A stretch of DNA of 64,000 nt from positions 496,001-560,000 of the forward strand of contig NZ_CP038438.1 of assembly GCF_004683905.1 (NCBI RefSeq), in the 5' to 3' direction. The notes beneath the pieces are model-generated. The model saw nothing but the letters and a program-made list of their open reading frames with translations, was not told where the DNA came from and searched no databases. A program made the translations under genes and the position numbers. The stretch comes from Pseudomonas fluorescens. Its GTDB lineage: Bacteria; Pseudomonadota; Gammaproteobacteria; Pseudomonadales; Pseudomonadaceae. Below are positions 54,177 through 63,653 of this stretch, one piece after another; position 1 is the stretch's first letter; the number at the start of each line of letters is the position of its first letter.

Positions 54177-55072
54177 TGCTCAACCGATTTCAAGGCTGGC
54201 GCGAACGTGGCTGGTCGCCCGTTGACGCCTCCACCTATGCCAGCGCCTGGCAGCGTTTTGGCGGCAGCGTCGCGACGCATCCTTTGGTAGTCGAGCGTCT
54301 GGCTGATCTGGCCGGCATCCCGGTGCGTTATCTGGCCTGGGAACAGGACGGCGAAGTCAAAGCGGCGATCCCGACCTGGGGCCGCGATCTGGCATTGTCC
54401 AAAGACGTGCTCAAGCGCAATGGCAAGAAAGGTCTGTTCGACCTCGGCAATGCCGAACTGATCCTGCCGGCCGCGGTCGATGCCCAGGTGCCGCTGCGCC
54501 ATCGCGCACGCTATCTGTCGGCGCTCAACGAAAACCGCTTCAGCGGCCTCAAGTTGCAGACCGAACAACTGGCCATGGCCCGCACCCCCGAAGAACTGTC
54601 GAAGAAGTTCCGCTACAACCAGCGCCGCGAACTGCGCCTGCTGGAGGAGGCGGGTGGCGTGGTGCGTCCGGTTGCCGAGTTCTCCAGTGCCGAACTGGCG
54701 GCGATCTACTGTGATCTGTTCCAGCGCCGCTGGGGCTTCCCGGCCACCGGCGCGGCGCGCATGGCCGAAGTCATCGAGCTGCTGCGCGAACTGCTGATTG
54801 GCTCGGTGATCTACCTCAATGATGCGCCGATCGCCATTCAACTGGTGTACCGCGTCGAAGCGCCGGAGTGGATCAGCGTCGAGTACATCAACGGCGGCGT
54901 CGATCCCGAAACTCGCGAGTTCAGCCCCGGCAGCGTGTTGAGCTTCCTCAATACGCAAAGTGCCTGGGAACACGCGCGAGCACTGAACAAGCCGCTGCGG
55001 TTTTCCTTCGGTCGCGCCGACCGTGAATACAAGGATCGCTGGTGCAATCCTGTGCCGGTGTTCACCGTATGA
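54176..55072 (+). CDS. Mig-14 family protein (GNAT-like, antimicrobial peptide tolerance)
   Basis: A 298-residue protein of the Mig-14 family with a FemAB/GNAT-like acyltransferase fold (KFRYNQRRELRLLEEAGGVV; FQRRWGFPATG; GSVIYLNDAPIAIQLVYRVE). Mig-14 of Salmonella and Pseudomonas supports resistance to cationic peptides such as polymyxin; the chemistry is not known. It sits between wapH and dnpA, as in P. aeruginosa (PA5003 by memory), and overlaps both genes by a few bases, so it is part of the same transcription unit. No signal peptide or membrane helix is visible. Confidence 0.85.
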   Translation: MLNRFQGWRERGWSPVDASTYASAWQRFGGSVATHPLVVERLADLAGIPVRYLAWEQDGEVKAAIPTWGRDLALSKDVLKRNGKKGLFDLGNAELILPAAVDAQVPLRHRARYLSALNENRFSGLKLQTEQLAMARTPEELSKKFRYNQRRELRLLEEAGGVVRPVAEFSSAELAAIYCDLFQRRWGFPATGAARMAEVIELLRELLIGSVIYLNDAPIAIQLVYRVEAPEWISVEYINGGVDPETREFSPGSVLSFLNTQSAWEHARALNKPLRFSFGRADREYKDRWCNPVPVFTV

Positions 55073-56517
55073 GTCAGCCCATGAGCCGCAAACAGCAACT
55101 GCTCAAGCGTCATCGTCGCAATAAACGCATTACCTTGCTGATCGCCCTGATCGTGTTGATCGCGCTCGGTGTGCTGGTCGCGTGGTGGTTACCGCTGGTG
55201 CTCGCGGTGGTTGGCTGGGTCGCCCATGAAGCGTGGTTTGCCGATCACCTGTTCTATTCGCCGAAAGACGATTACCAGTACAGCTTTCCGCCGTTTACAC
55301 CGCAGCCGAAGGTGCATTTGAGCGGCGAGCAATTGCGTCTGGATGAAGGCGTGATGCTGGTCGACGAAGCGACGTTGATCCTCGCGGTAAAGGTTAAAAG
55401 CACCTGGCTGGGACGGTTCTTTGATCCGCGCGTCGAACTGCTCGGCGGGACGCATCCGGATTCGCAAACCTTCGAGCGCGGGGTCAATGGCCTGCGTTAC
55501 CTGAACCTCAGCGGTCAGGCGCAAGCTCTGGCGCAAGGCCAGTTGCGCTTGCGCGGGCGCTTCTGCCGGGTCTCCGGCGAGCCGGTGCTGTGGGCACTGG
55601 AGCAACCGGACTATCGCCGTCAGCGGGTGATGGTGATCGCCCCGCACGCCGACGATGCCGAGCTGGCCGCCTATGGCTTGTACAGCCAGGCCGACGAAGC
55701 CTGGATCGTCACCCTGACCGCTGGCGAGATCGAAGCCGAACATTATCAGCAGATGGGCATGAGCAAGGTCGAGGCCGCGCGGCTCAAGGGCCGTCTGCGT
55801 GCCTGGGACAGCCTCGCCGTGCCGCGTTGGGCCGGTGTGCCGCAGGAACACTGCGTGCAACTCGGTTACTTTTGCCTGCAACTGGCGGCGATGCAGGCTG
55901 CGCCGAATCAGGCGGTGGGCTCGCGCGAAGCCGACCTGAACGACACGCGCCTGTTTCGTCAGTTGAATCCGTTCACTCTGCCGGGCGATGCCGACGGCGC
56001 GCCGACTTGGAACAACCTGCTGGCCGACTTGCGTGAAGTGCTGTTGCGCGCGCGTCCTGACGTGATCGTGCTGCCGCATCCGACCCTCGATCCGCACCCT
56101 GACCATATCTGCGCCCAGCAAGCGGTTTTGCAGGCGCTCCAAGGCCTCGACTGGCAGCCGACGCTGCTCGGTTACGCCAACCACTTGCACGACAACGACC
56201 GCTGGCCGATGGGCAACACCGGGCAGGGCATTGCCTTGCCGCCGTCCTTCGATTCGGCGGTGCCGATGCAGCCGCTGTGCCTGCCGCTGTCCATCGAGTT
56301 GCAACGGGACAAGGCCATGGCGCTGGGCATGATGCATGACCTGCAGCCGCCGGCACCGTTCAAGCGTCGCCTGCGCCGGGTTATCCAGCGTGTGCTCGCC
56401 GGGCGGGCTGGGTCGGTGTACGGCGAAAACGAATTTTTTCGAAAAGCAGTCAGGCGCCAGGAGTTGTTCTGGCTACTGAGGCACGGTGAGACAGGCGTCC
56501 AGCGGGGAGAGTCATGA
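55069..56517 (+). CDS. dnpA: PIG-L family de-N-acetylase DnpA
   Basis: About 482 residues. Two N-terminal membrane helices (about 20-55) are followed by a linker and a PIG-L/LmbE deacetylase domain with the zinc motif APHADDAEL (His and Asp-Asp) and a distal HPDH. In P. aeruginosa DnpA (PA5002) deacetylates a core or surface sugar and affects antibiotic persistence. The ATG at 55069 overlaps the mig-14 stop (ATGA); an in-frame ATG at 55081 (MSRKQQ) is an equally possible start. The 3' end overlaps the ssg start by four bases. Confidence 0.88.
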   Translation: MSQPMSRKQQLLKRHRRNKRITLLIALIVLIALGVLVAWWLPLVLAVVGWVAHEAWFADHLFYSPKDDYQYSFPPFTPQPKVHLSGEQLRLDEGVMLVDEATLILAVKVKSTWLGRFFDPRVELLGGTHPDSQTFERGVNGLRYLNLSGQAQALAQGQLRLRGRFCRVSGEPVLWALEQPDYRRQRVMVIAPHADDAELAAYGLYSQADEAWIVTLTAGEIEAEHYQQMGMSKVEAARLKGRLRAWDSLAVPRWAGVPQEHCVQLGYFCLQLAAMQAAPNQAVGSREADLNDTRLFRQLNPFTLPGDADGAPTWNNLLADLREVLLRARPDVIVLPHPTLDPHPDHICAQQAVLQALQGLDWQPTLLGYANHLHDNDRWPMGNTGQGIALPPSFDSAVPMQPLCLPLSIELQRDKAMALGMMHDLQPPAPFKRRLRRVIQRVLAGRAGSVYGENEFFRKAVRRQELFWLLRHGETGVQRGES

Positions 56518-57668
56518 GTCAACGGTTCAAGGTGTTGCAGCTGCAACCCGACTACAACGTCAAAGCCCATGACTTTGCCGACCTCGCCGAGCAGATCGTC
56601 AAGGCATTGCCGAGCGAGCGCTATGAGATCACCGCGGCTTTCCTGCGCGGCAAACCGGGGCCGGGCGAGCCGGTGAGCCGCGCCGACCATTCGGTGTACT
56701 TCGAGTTTTCCGACAAGTCGCTCAAGGGCATGCGCCTGCGGGCGATGTGGCAGTTGTACAAGTTCTGCCGCCGGGAAAAGTTCGACGTGGTGATCTGCAA
56801 CCGCTTCAAACCGGTGAACATGATGCTCGCGCTCAACCGCTGGTTGAAGGTGCCGCTGTGCATTGGCATCTCCCACGGTTTCGGCGAATACGATCGCTTT
56901 TACCGGCGTCGTCAGACCCAGCGTCTGATCGATCGGCACTGGCGCTTCGTCGGTGTGTCGCCAGCGGTCAAACAGTACCTGCTCGATTGCGATTGCGGCT
57001 TTACCGACCAGAACACCTACGCCATCACCAATGCCATCGACATCGAGCAGGCCGAGGGCTTGCAACACAGCCGCGAAAAAGCTCGTGAGCTGTTGGGCCT
57101 CGACCCGAATGTGCGCTTGATTGGCGCACTGGGGCGGCTGGTGTCGGTCAAGGGCCACACCTATCTGCTGCAAGCCTTTGCCGCGCTGAAAGACAAATAC
57201 CCGAACACCCAGTTGGCGATCATCGGTGCCGGACGCCTGCAGGCACCGCTGGCGGCCGAGATCGAGCAACTGGGCCTGAGCGGTCGCGCGCACCTGCTGG
57301 GCTTCAAGGAAAACGCTCTGCAATACGTGCGTGCGTTCGACATCTGGACCATGCCGTCGCTGGCCGAAGGCCTGGGCCTGGCGTTGCTCGAAGGCATGAG
57401 CGGACACCTTCCGGTGATTGCCTCGAACGTGCCGGCAATGTTGCCGCTGATCGAAGGAGCCGGTGGTCTGACGATCACGCCCAAGGACGTGCCGAGTCTG
57501 GTCGCCGCGCTGGATAACTATCTGGCGCTGTCGGACGACGAGCTCAAGGCCAAGGGCGAACAGGCCTACCGTTATCTGCAGGAACAACACGACATCGAGG
57601 TGTTCCGTCAGGAATATCTGGACCTGATCGACTCCGGCCTGGAGCAGGCCCGCAAGGAACAGCCGTGA
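56514..57668 (+). CDS. ssg: Cell-surface polysaccharide glycosyltransferase Ssg (GT4)
   Basis: A 384-residue GT4 glycosyltransferase. Acceptor half: FKVLQLQPDYNVKAHDFADLAEQIV; donor half: GALGRLVSVKGHTYLLQAFA and SLAEGLGLALLEGMSGHLPV with the E-x7-E pair. The homologue ssg (PA5001) is needed for normal LPS and exopolysaccharide and affects phage adsorption and motility in Pseudomonas. It overlaps dnpA by four bases and the wapR start codon (GTGA) by four. It resembles wapH in layout, so the two may be old paralogues. Confidence 0.9.
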   Translation: MSQRFKVLQLQPDYNVKAHDFADLAEQIVKALPSERYEITAAFLRGKPGPGEPVSRADHSVYFEFSDKSLKGMRLRAMWQLYKFCRREKFDVVICNRFKPVNMMLALNRWLKVPLCIGISHGFGEYDRFYRRRQTQRLIDRHWRFVGVSPAVKQYLLDCDCGFTDQNTYAITNAIDIEQAEGLQHSREKARELLGLDPNVRLIGALGRLVSVKGHTYLLQAFAALKDKYPNTQLAIIGAGRLQAPLAAEIEQLGLSGRAHLLGFKENALQYVRAFDIWTMPSLAEGLGLALLEGMSGHLPVIASNVPAMLPLIEGAGGLTITPKDVPSLVAALDNYLALSDDELKAKGEQAYRYLQEQHDIEVFRQEYLDLIDSGLEQARKEQP

Positions 57669-58585
57669 GCGAAGAGAAAACCGTGAGCGAAGAAAGAGTC
57701 ATGAGCGAAGCCAACGCCCTCGTCACCGTGATCATCGCCTCGTACAACCACGGCCCGTACATCGAGGAGAGCATCCTCAGTGTCCTCAACCAGAGCTACA
57801 AGAACATCGAGTTGCTGGTGGTCGACGACGGTTCGAAGGACGACAGCGTCGAGCGCATCAGCGCGTTGCAGGCGCAGTACGGCTTCGATTTCCGTGTGCA
57901 GCAGAATCAGGGCCTGACCAATACCCTCAACGGCGCGATCGCCCGCTCGAAGGGCAGCCTGATTGTGCCGTTCGGCTCCGACGACATCATGTACCCCGAA
58001 CGTATTGCCACCCAGGTGGCGTACATGGACGGCAAGCCTGAAGTCGGTATCTGTGCCGGCAATATCGAGCTGATGCACGCCGACGGCAGCCTGTATCCAG
58101 AGAAGCGTCAGCGCCGCGACGTGCCGTTTCGCCGCCTCGATTTCGACGACATGTTTCTTGAACGCAAGCCGTATCCGCCAGCGCCGACGCTGATGATCCG
58201 TCGTGAGGCGCTGGAAAAGGTGGGAGGGTTCGATCCGACGATTCGTCTTGAAGACCTGTACATCGAGCTCAAGGTGACCCGTGCTGGCTACTTCATCGAC
58301 GGTTTGAACGTGGTGATGGCGCGTTACCGCAAGCACGCCACCAACTCGTACAAGAATCATCGCTTCATGATCGAGAACATCCTGCGCACCTATGCGCTGT
58401 TCAGCGATCATCCGCTGTACGACGAAGTGCGCTTCAAGGCGCTTAACTCGATGTTCCTCAAGACCGCCAACCGCAATCGCAAACTGGCAAGGGAGCTGCT
58501 GGCGCAGATCCCGTTCAAGGCCTGGAACAAGAAGACCTGGCGCGGCTTGGGGCGCCTGCTCTTTTCCCCGCTGGAAAAGGACTGA
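57665..58585 (+). CDS. wapR: LPS core alpha-1,3-rhamnosyltransferase WapR (GT2)
   Basis: A 306-residue GT2 enzyme with the GT-A fold: VTVIIASYNHGPYIEESILSVL, ELLVVDDGSKDDS and FGSDDIMYPERI (DxD-like metal site). In P. aeruginosa WapR (PA5000) adds the L-rhamnose that accepts O-antigen. Three start codons lie 18 bases apart (GTG 57665, GTG 57683, ATG 57701) because the 5' end is an 18-base tandem repeat giving MSEEKT-VSEERV-MSEANA; the longest is listed since it overlaps the ssg stop. It is the last plus-strand gene of this row before two minus-strand genes. Confidence 0.88.
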   Translation: MSEEKTVSEERVMSEANALVTVIIASYNHGPYIEESILSVLNQSYKNIELLVVDDGSKDDSVERISALQAQYGFDFRVQQNQGLTNTLNGAIARSKGSLIVPFGSDDIMYPERIATQVAYMDGKPEVGICAGNIELMHADGSLYPEKRQRRDVPFRRLDFDDMFLERKPYPPAPTLMIRREALEKVGGFDPTIRLEDLYIELKVTRAGYFIDGLNVVMARYRKHATNSYKNHRFMIENILRTYALFSDHPLYDEVRFKALNSMFLKTANRNRKLARELLAQIPFKAWNKKTWRGLGRLLFSPLEKD

Positions 58586-58591
58586 GGCAGC

Positions 58592-58616
58592 GGTCGCTCG
58601 CGCTCAGCGGGCGACC
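58592..58616. terminator. Bidirectional hairpin between wapR and the acyltransferase gene
   Basis: GGTCGC-T-CGC and GCG-G-GCGACC form a stem of six plus three pairs with one mismatch and a five-base loop, between two convergent genes only 18 bases apart. There are no T runs. It includes the acyltransferase stop codon. Confidence 0.4.
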
Positions 58617-59821
58617 TTCTCCGGCAGGCGCTTTTCGCCCTTCTGACGCTGGCGCAGCCAATGCACAACCTTCTTGCCGGCAGCCATGCCCGGCTGCTCG
58701 ATATAGAGGAACGTCGCGCTGCTGATCAGAATCAGCAAGCACGTGCAGACGGCCACCAGGGGCAGGTACACCGCCGTTTCCCGCGCATCGATATTCAGCA
58801 GCAGCGGCAGCCGTTGCACCATCAGCCATAGAACGAACCCGTGCAGCAGATAGGTGCTGTAGCTGATTTCGCCGAGCCAGCGAATGCTGCGTGGTTTCAG
58901 CGCGCCGAACAGATTATTGCCGGACGCGACGATCACAAAAAACAACCCCAGCAGAAACAGCGGTGCAGTCTTGAATGCCCGACTGAACGCGGTGAACGCG
59001 ATCAACAGCGCGAGCACGGCGATGATGCTCGCCAGACGCGACTGGCTCCACGCCACGAGCGCCGGTCGGCGAATCCAGTAGGCGGCGGCGATGCCACCGA
59101 GGAAGCTCGCCAGAAAGTGTTTCTTCAGCGAATGTTCCCAGCCGATGACCTGGTACAGCGTGTAGATGCCGATCAGGCACAGCACCACCTGCAACCAGCT
59201 GCCGCGGTAGATGAACACCAGCCCGGCCAATGGCAGCGCCATGTAGAAAAACACCTCATAGGCCAGCGTCCAGGTGACGTTGGATATCAGCATGCCGGAG
59301 TGGCGGTACTGGTTGATGTCCGGGCGGTCGAACGTCAGCCAGGCGAGGATCTGTTTGAACAGCTCCAGGCCAGGCTCCTTCATTTGCCAGTCCTGCAAGT
59401 GGAAGATCGAGACGAACACCAGCAGCATCAGCGGCAGATAAAGCGGATACAGGCGAAATACCCGTGACACGCCGAACGCCAGCCAGTCATGGTTGCGTCC
59501 CTGCGCGAGCAGGCGGCTCCAGAACAGAAAACCGGTGATCATGAAGAACAGCGCGACGCTGCCCTGACCGAGCATCGAATAGAAGTTGCTCGGCGGAAAG
59601 TCGATCACCCCGGTGCGCAGGAAAATCCAGGTGATGACCGAGTGGTGCACGAACACACCAAACGCCAGATAGCCACGCAGGCCGTCGATGCTGGCATATC
59701 GACTTTCGCCGGAATGCTGCAGGTGCCGAGCGATTTTCGGCACCGCACGCAACAGCAGGGCGGAAGTGACGATGGCCAGCAGATAGGCTGCCAGCGCGAT
59801 AAGCGGATTGGTTTCGATCAT
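58604..59821 (-). CDS. OafA-like membrane acyltransferase (Acyltransferase_3 family)
   Basis: A 405-residue integral membrane protein with about ten helices. The N-terminal YASIDGLRGYLAFGVFVHHSVI contains the Arg and the catalytic His typical of Acyltransferase_3 enzymes, which O-acetylate surface sugars. The ATG at 59821 overlaps the stop of the waaL fusion gene (TGATG), so both are translated from one minus-strand message. Context suggests acetylation of O-antigen or outer core sugars in the periplasm. I do not recall this gene in the P. aeruginosa order, so it seems lineage-specific. The acyl group and target are unknown. Confidence 0.85.
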   Translation of the reverse strand: MIETNPLIALAAYLLAIVTSALLLRAVPKIARHLQHSGESRYASIDGLRGYLAFGVFVHHSVITWIFLRTGVIDFPPSNFYSMLGQGSVALFFMITGFLFWSRLLAQGRNHDWLAFGVSRVFRLYPLYLPLMLLVFVSIFHLQDWQMKEPGLELFKQILAWLTFDRPDINQYRHSGMLISNVTWTLAYEVFFYMALPLAGLVFIYRGSWLQVVLCLIGIYTLYQVIGWEHSLKKHFLASFLGGIAAAYWIRRPALVAWSQSRLASIIAVLALLIAFTAFSRAFKTAPLFLLGLFFVIVASGNNLFGALKPRSIRWLGEISYSTYLLHGFVLWLMVQRLPLLLNIDARETAVYLPLVAVCTCLLILISSATFLYIEQPGMAAGKKVVHWLRQRQKGEKRLPEKVAR

Positions 59822-61683
59822 CAATGAACCCGAGCCGGGGTGTTGCCGGCCAGCACTTGCCTGTGCAGATTTTCAACCGCGGATTTGGACGCCGTCACGG
59901 CGTACCCCTGGAGCAACGCATCGAGGTGATCCTCGAACAGCCAGCGTTTGTCGACAGTGTAACGTTGCATATGACGCAAATTGCGTTGGCGCAGGGAAAG
60001 ACTGAGCGGGGTAGGGTAGATGCGCAGGTCGGCCAGATCGATCAAGCCGAACTCGCCGTCTTCCAGTACCAGTACGTTGCCCAGGTGCAGCGAGCGGAAA
60101 TAAACGCCTTTCTCGTGCAGTTGCGCCATGAATTTGCCAAAGCGCTCCACCAGCGCCTGGCGCACCGCAGGAGCGGTAATGCTCTGCAGCACCTGACGCA
60201 GCGTGTGCCCCGGCAACGGCGCGTAATGCACAGCGCTGCTGCCATCGTCGAGACGGTACAGATTCAATATTTGCGGGGTCGGGATGCCCATCTGACGCAG
60301 TTGTTCGCTGTTGACCGCGAAACGTTCGGAGTAGGGATTGAAGCTGCCGGAGGTGTACCAGCGGCGACGGCGGAACAGCTTGAGGAAACTGCCGTCGGTC
60401 AGGCGCAGGACTTTCGGGCCGAGGCCATCTTCTTCAATGATCTGGGCCGTGCTGCTCATGTGCTCCAGATCAGCGGTAGCAAGCTTTTGCACCGGCTGGG
60501 TCAAGAGGCGCCGCGCGCGTTGATTGATGCTCAGCGCCGCGATCAGTGCCAGCGGGATCCACAACAGGAACCAGTGTTCCTTGGGCCGCGAAATGATCCC
60601 GCCGCCTTCGGTCAGCCCGGCGCCGATACCGAATACCAGCCAGGTCGAGGCAATGATCAGCAGTGGCTGCACACGCTGGCGCCAACTGCTCAGCAGGCCC
60701 CACAGCAGGAAGAACAACCAGGGCAGCAAGCCGATGATGCCGACGTAATACAGCACACCCAGGATAAAGCTGTGCGGCTCCTGAAAGCTGATGCCGTTAC
60801 CGGGGTCTACGGCAAGGCTGGCGCTGTAGCCATGACCGATCCATGGATGATCGGCAATCATGTGCAGTACCTTCTGCCAGATTTCCAGACGATAGGAGTC
60901 GCCACGTTCGGTGATCATCTGCGAAAACTGCGTAATGACTGCTACGCCGCTCAGGACCAGCGCGATCAGTAACCCCACCGAGCGCTTGTTCCAGCAGATG
61001 AAACACAGCCACAGCGCCGCCATGGTCAGTGCCACCAACGGCGTCCGGGAACCGGTGCCGATCACGGCCATGAACATGATTGCCATCGCCGGCAAGCTGA
61101 GCCACATCATCTGGCGACGTTTGCAGGTCATGGTCACGCTCAGCCAGTAGGCACTGAAGAAGCCGAACAGGTGCGAGCTGAGCAACGGGTTATCGAAGGC
61201 ACCACCGCCGATCAGGCGCATGCCCGGCTCATAAACCCGGGCGAACATGAACAGGAAAATGGTCGTGGCAATCAGCGCGACCAGCGCGGCGCCGAACAGC
61301 AAGGGTTGCAGGATGTCGCTGCGGTAGCGCACCAGCAGGTAGCAGCCGGCAAACAGCAGCAAGGTATGCAGTGGCGGCTTGAACATTCCGCCGAGCGGCT
61401 CCCCGCCCGGCCCCCAGGCGAGGCTGAGCAATGCCCAGGCGGCGAACAGCAGAACCGCGATGAAAATCGGCTCGCGCAGCAGCTCCTTGAGTTCGCGCGG
61501 GCGCAGGCACAGCGCGATCAGTGTCGGAATGCTGAACAGGCCATAGAACAACTTGTGATGCAGACTTCGACCCGGCAAGAAGAACAGCGCGCACAGGAGC
61601 AGGAAAAAACCGGTGGGAAGAATCCACAGGCTAATGAAATCGAAAATCCGATTGGACGTACTGCTGAAGCCGCGAAGTTGCAT
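59821..61683 (-). CDS. waaL: O-antigen ligase WaaL fused to a kinase-like domain
   Basis: A 620-residue protein. Residues 1-400 form an O-antigen ligase with about twelve membrane helices and the large periplasmic loop (EIWQKVLHMIADHPWIGHGY; EPHSFILGVLYYVGIIGLL) that joins O-antigen from undecaprenyl carrier to core. Residues 405-620 are a cytoplasmic LPS-kinase-like domain (GSFLKLFRRR; GVYFRSLHLGNVLV; LIDLADLRI). In P. aeruginosa, as I recall, these are separate genes PA4999 (waaL) and PA4998. The catalytic loop has Phe-Arg-Ser where His-x-Asp is expected, so kinase activity is doubtful. Minus strand, divergent from msbA. Confidence 0.88.
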   Translation of the reverse strand: MQLRGFSSTSNRIFDFISLWILPTGFFLLLCALFFLPGRSLHHKLFYGLFSIPTLIALCLRPRELKELLREPIFIAVLLFAAWALLSLAWGPGGEPLGGMFKPPLHTLLLFAGCYLLVRYRSDILQPLLFGAALVALIATTIFLFMFARVYEPGMRLIGGGAFDNPLLSSHLFGFFSAYWLSVTMTCKRRQMMWLSLPAMAIMFMAVIGTGSRTPLVALTMAALWLCFICWNKRSVGLLIALVLSGVAVITQFSQMITERGDSYRLEIWQKVLHMIADHPWIGHGYSASLAVDPGNGISFQEPHSFILGVLYYVGIIGLLPWLFFLLWGLLSSWRQRVQPLLIIASTWLVFGIGAGLTEGGGIISRPKEHWFLLWIPLALIAALSINQRARRLLTQPVQKLATADLEHMSSTAQIIEEDGLGPKVLRLTDGSFLKLFRRRRWYTSGSFNPYSERFAVNSEQLRQMGIPTPQILNLYRLDDGSSAVHYAPLPGHTLRQVLQSITAPAVRQALVERFGKFMAQLHEKGVYFRSLHLGNVLVLEDGEFGLIDLADLRIYPTPLSLSLRQRNLRHMQRYTVDKRWLFEDHLDALLQGYAVTASKSAVENLHRQVLAGNTPARVH

Positions 61684-61836
61684 GCTGTGAGATTCATTCC
61701 TGAGGTTGATCGACCATTCGAGTGATGGCTATTTGATGCAGAAGAGGTGCATAACAATAACAGCCTTTCGCCGATTGCCAGAACCCTGAAGAAGCTGTGC
61801 TAAAGTCAGCGTCCTTTTTATCGACTTTCGCGTGAT

Positions 61837-63639
61837 ATGACCGATTCCAGTCCCGCCGCAAGCCCATCGAGCTTGAAAATCTACTTCCGCCTGCTCGGCT
61901 ATGTCCGGCCGTACATCAGTCTGTTCCTGATCAGCATCGTCGGCTTTCTGATTTTCGCCTCGACGCAACCGATGCTTGGCTACATCCTCAAGTACTTTGT
62001 CGATGGCCTGTCCAACCCTGAAGCGGTGCTGTTTCCCTCCGTGCCCTATCTGCGTGACCTGCAGCTGCTGCAGGCCGTGCCGCTGTTGATCATCCTGATC
62101 GCCGCGTGGCAGGGACTGGGCTCCTATCTGGGCAACTATTTCCTGGCCAAGGTTTCTCTCGGGCTGGTGCATGACTTGCGTGTGCAGTTGTTCAACAACC
62201 TGTTGGTGCTGCCTAACCGCTATTTCGACAAGCATAACTCCGGTCATCTGATTTCGCGTATCACCTTCAACGTGACGATGGTCACGGGGGCGGCAACAGA
62301 TGCGATCAAGGTCGTAATCCGTGAAGGCATGACGGTGATCTTCCTGTTTGCCTCGCTGTTGTTCATGAACTGGAAGCTGACCCTGGTGATGGTGGCGATC
62401 CTGCCGCTGATCGCCGTAATGGTGCGCACCGCCAGCAAAAAATTCCGCAAGCAGAGCAAGAAGATCCAGCTGGCGATGGGCGATGTCACGCATGTGGCCT
62501 CGGAAACCATCCAGGGTTATCGCGTGGTTCGCAGCTTCGGCGGCGAGGCCTATGAAGAAAAGCGCTTCCTCGATGCCAGCCAGGGCAACACCGACAAGCA
62601 ACTGCGCATGACTCGCACGGGTGCGATCTATACGCCGATGCTGCAACTGGTGATCTACACCGCCATGGCCGTGCTGATGTTCCTGGTGCTGTACCTGCGC
62701 GGTGACGCCTCGGCCGGTGACATGGTCGCCTACATCACGCTGGCGGGCCTGCTGCCCAAGCCGATCCGTCAATTGTCCGAAGTCAGCTCGACCATTCAGA
62801 AAGGCGTGGCCGGTGCCGAGAGCATTTTCGAGCAACTGGATGTCGAGCCGGAAGTCGATACCGGCACCGTCGAGCGCGATGCGGTGAGTGGCCGTCTGGA
62901 CGTGCGCAACCTCAGCTTCACCTACCCTGGCACCGAACGCCAGGTGCTGGACGACATCAGTTTCTCGGTCCAGCCAGGGCAGATGGTCGCACTGGTCGGG
63001 CGTTCGGGCAGCGGCAAGTCGACGCTGGCCAACCTGATTCCGCGTTTCTATCACCACGACAAGGGCGAAATCCTCATCGACGATGTGGAAGTCGAACAGT
63101 ACAAACTGCTCAACCTGCGTCGTCACATCGCTCAGGTGACTCAGCACGTCACTTTGTTCAGCGACACCGTGGCCAACAACATCGCTTATGGCGATCTGGC
63201 CGGTGCGCCGCGTGAAGACATTGAAAAAGCCGCGCGTGATGCCTACGCGATGGACTTCATTTCGCAGTTGCCGCAAGGCCTGGACACTCAGGTCGGCGAG
63301 AACGGCGTCTTGCTTTCCGGTGGCCAGCGCCAGCGTCTGGCGATTGCCCGTGCGTTGCTGAAGAATGCACCGCTGCTGATTCTCGACGAGGCCACCTCGG
63401 CACTCGACACCGAGTCCGAACGGCACATTCAGGCGGCACTGGATCAGGTGATGAAGGGGCGTACCACGCTGGTGATCGCTCACCGTCTGTCGACCATCGA
63501 GAAGGCCGACCTGATTCTGGTCATGGATCAGGGGCGCATCGTCGAGCGCGGCACCCACGACCAGTTGCTGGCGCAAAATGGTTACTATGCGCGCCTCAAC
63601 GCCATGGGCCTCGATGCCCCGGCCGAAGATATCGCCTGA
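61837..63639 (+). CDS. msbA: Lipid A export ABC transporter MsbA
   Basis: A 600-residue half transporter that flips core-lipid A across the inner membrane. Six membrane helices occupy about residues 20-330; the ATPase has Walker A GRSGSGKSTL, the signature LSGGQRQRLAIARALL, Walker B LLILDEATSALD and the H-loop IAHRLST. Length and order are typical. It is divergent from the waaL fusion gene across a 153-base gap in which TTGCCA at 61775 and TGCTAAAGT at 61798 are weak promoter candidates. A collapsed REP hairpin follows its stop. Confidence 0.97.
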   Translation: MTDSSPAASPSSLKIYFRLLGYVRPYISLFLISIVGFLIFASTQPMLGYILKYFVDGLSNPEAVLFPSVPYLRDLQLLQAVPLLIILIAAWQGLGSYLGNYFLAKVSLGLVHDLRVQLFNNLLVLPNRYFDKHNSGHLISRITFNVTMVTGAATDAIKVVIREGMTVIFLFASLLFMNWKLTLVMVAILPLIAVMVRTASKKFRKQSKKIQLAMGDVTHVASETIQGYRVVRSFGGEAYEEKRFLDASQGNTDKQLRMTRTGAIYTPMLQLVIYTAMAVLMFLVLYLRGDASAGDMVAYITLAGLLPKPIRQLSEVSSTIQKGVAGAESIFEQLDVEPEVDTGTVERDAVSGRLDVRNLSFTYPGTERQVLDDISFSVQPGQMVALVGRSGSGKSTLANLIPRFYHHDKGEILIDDVEVEQYKLLNLRRHIAQVTQHVTLFSDTVANNIAYGDLAGAPREDIEKAARDAYAMDFISQLPQGLDTQVGENGVLLSGGQRQRLAIARALLKNAPLLILDEATSALDTESERHIQAALDQVMKGRTTLVIAHRLSTIEKADLILVMDQGRIVERGTHDQLLAQNGYYARLNAMGLDAPAEDIA

Positions 63640-63653
63640 CTCCAGGCCCTGCC

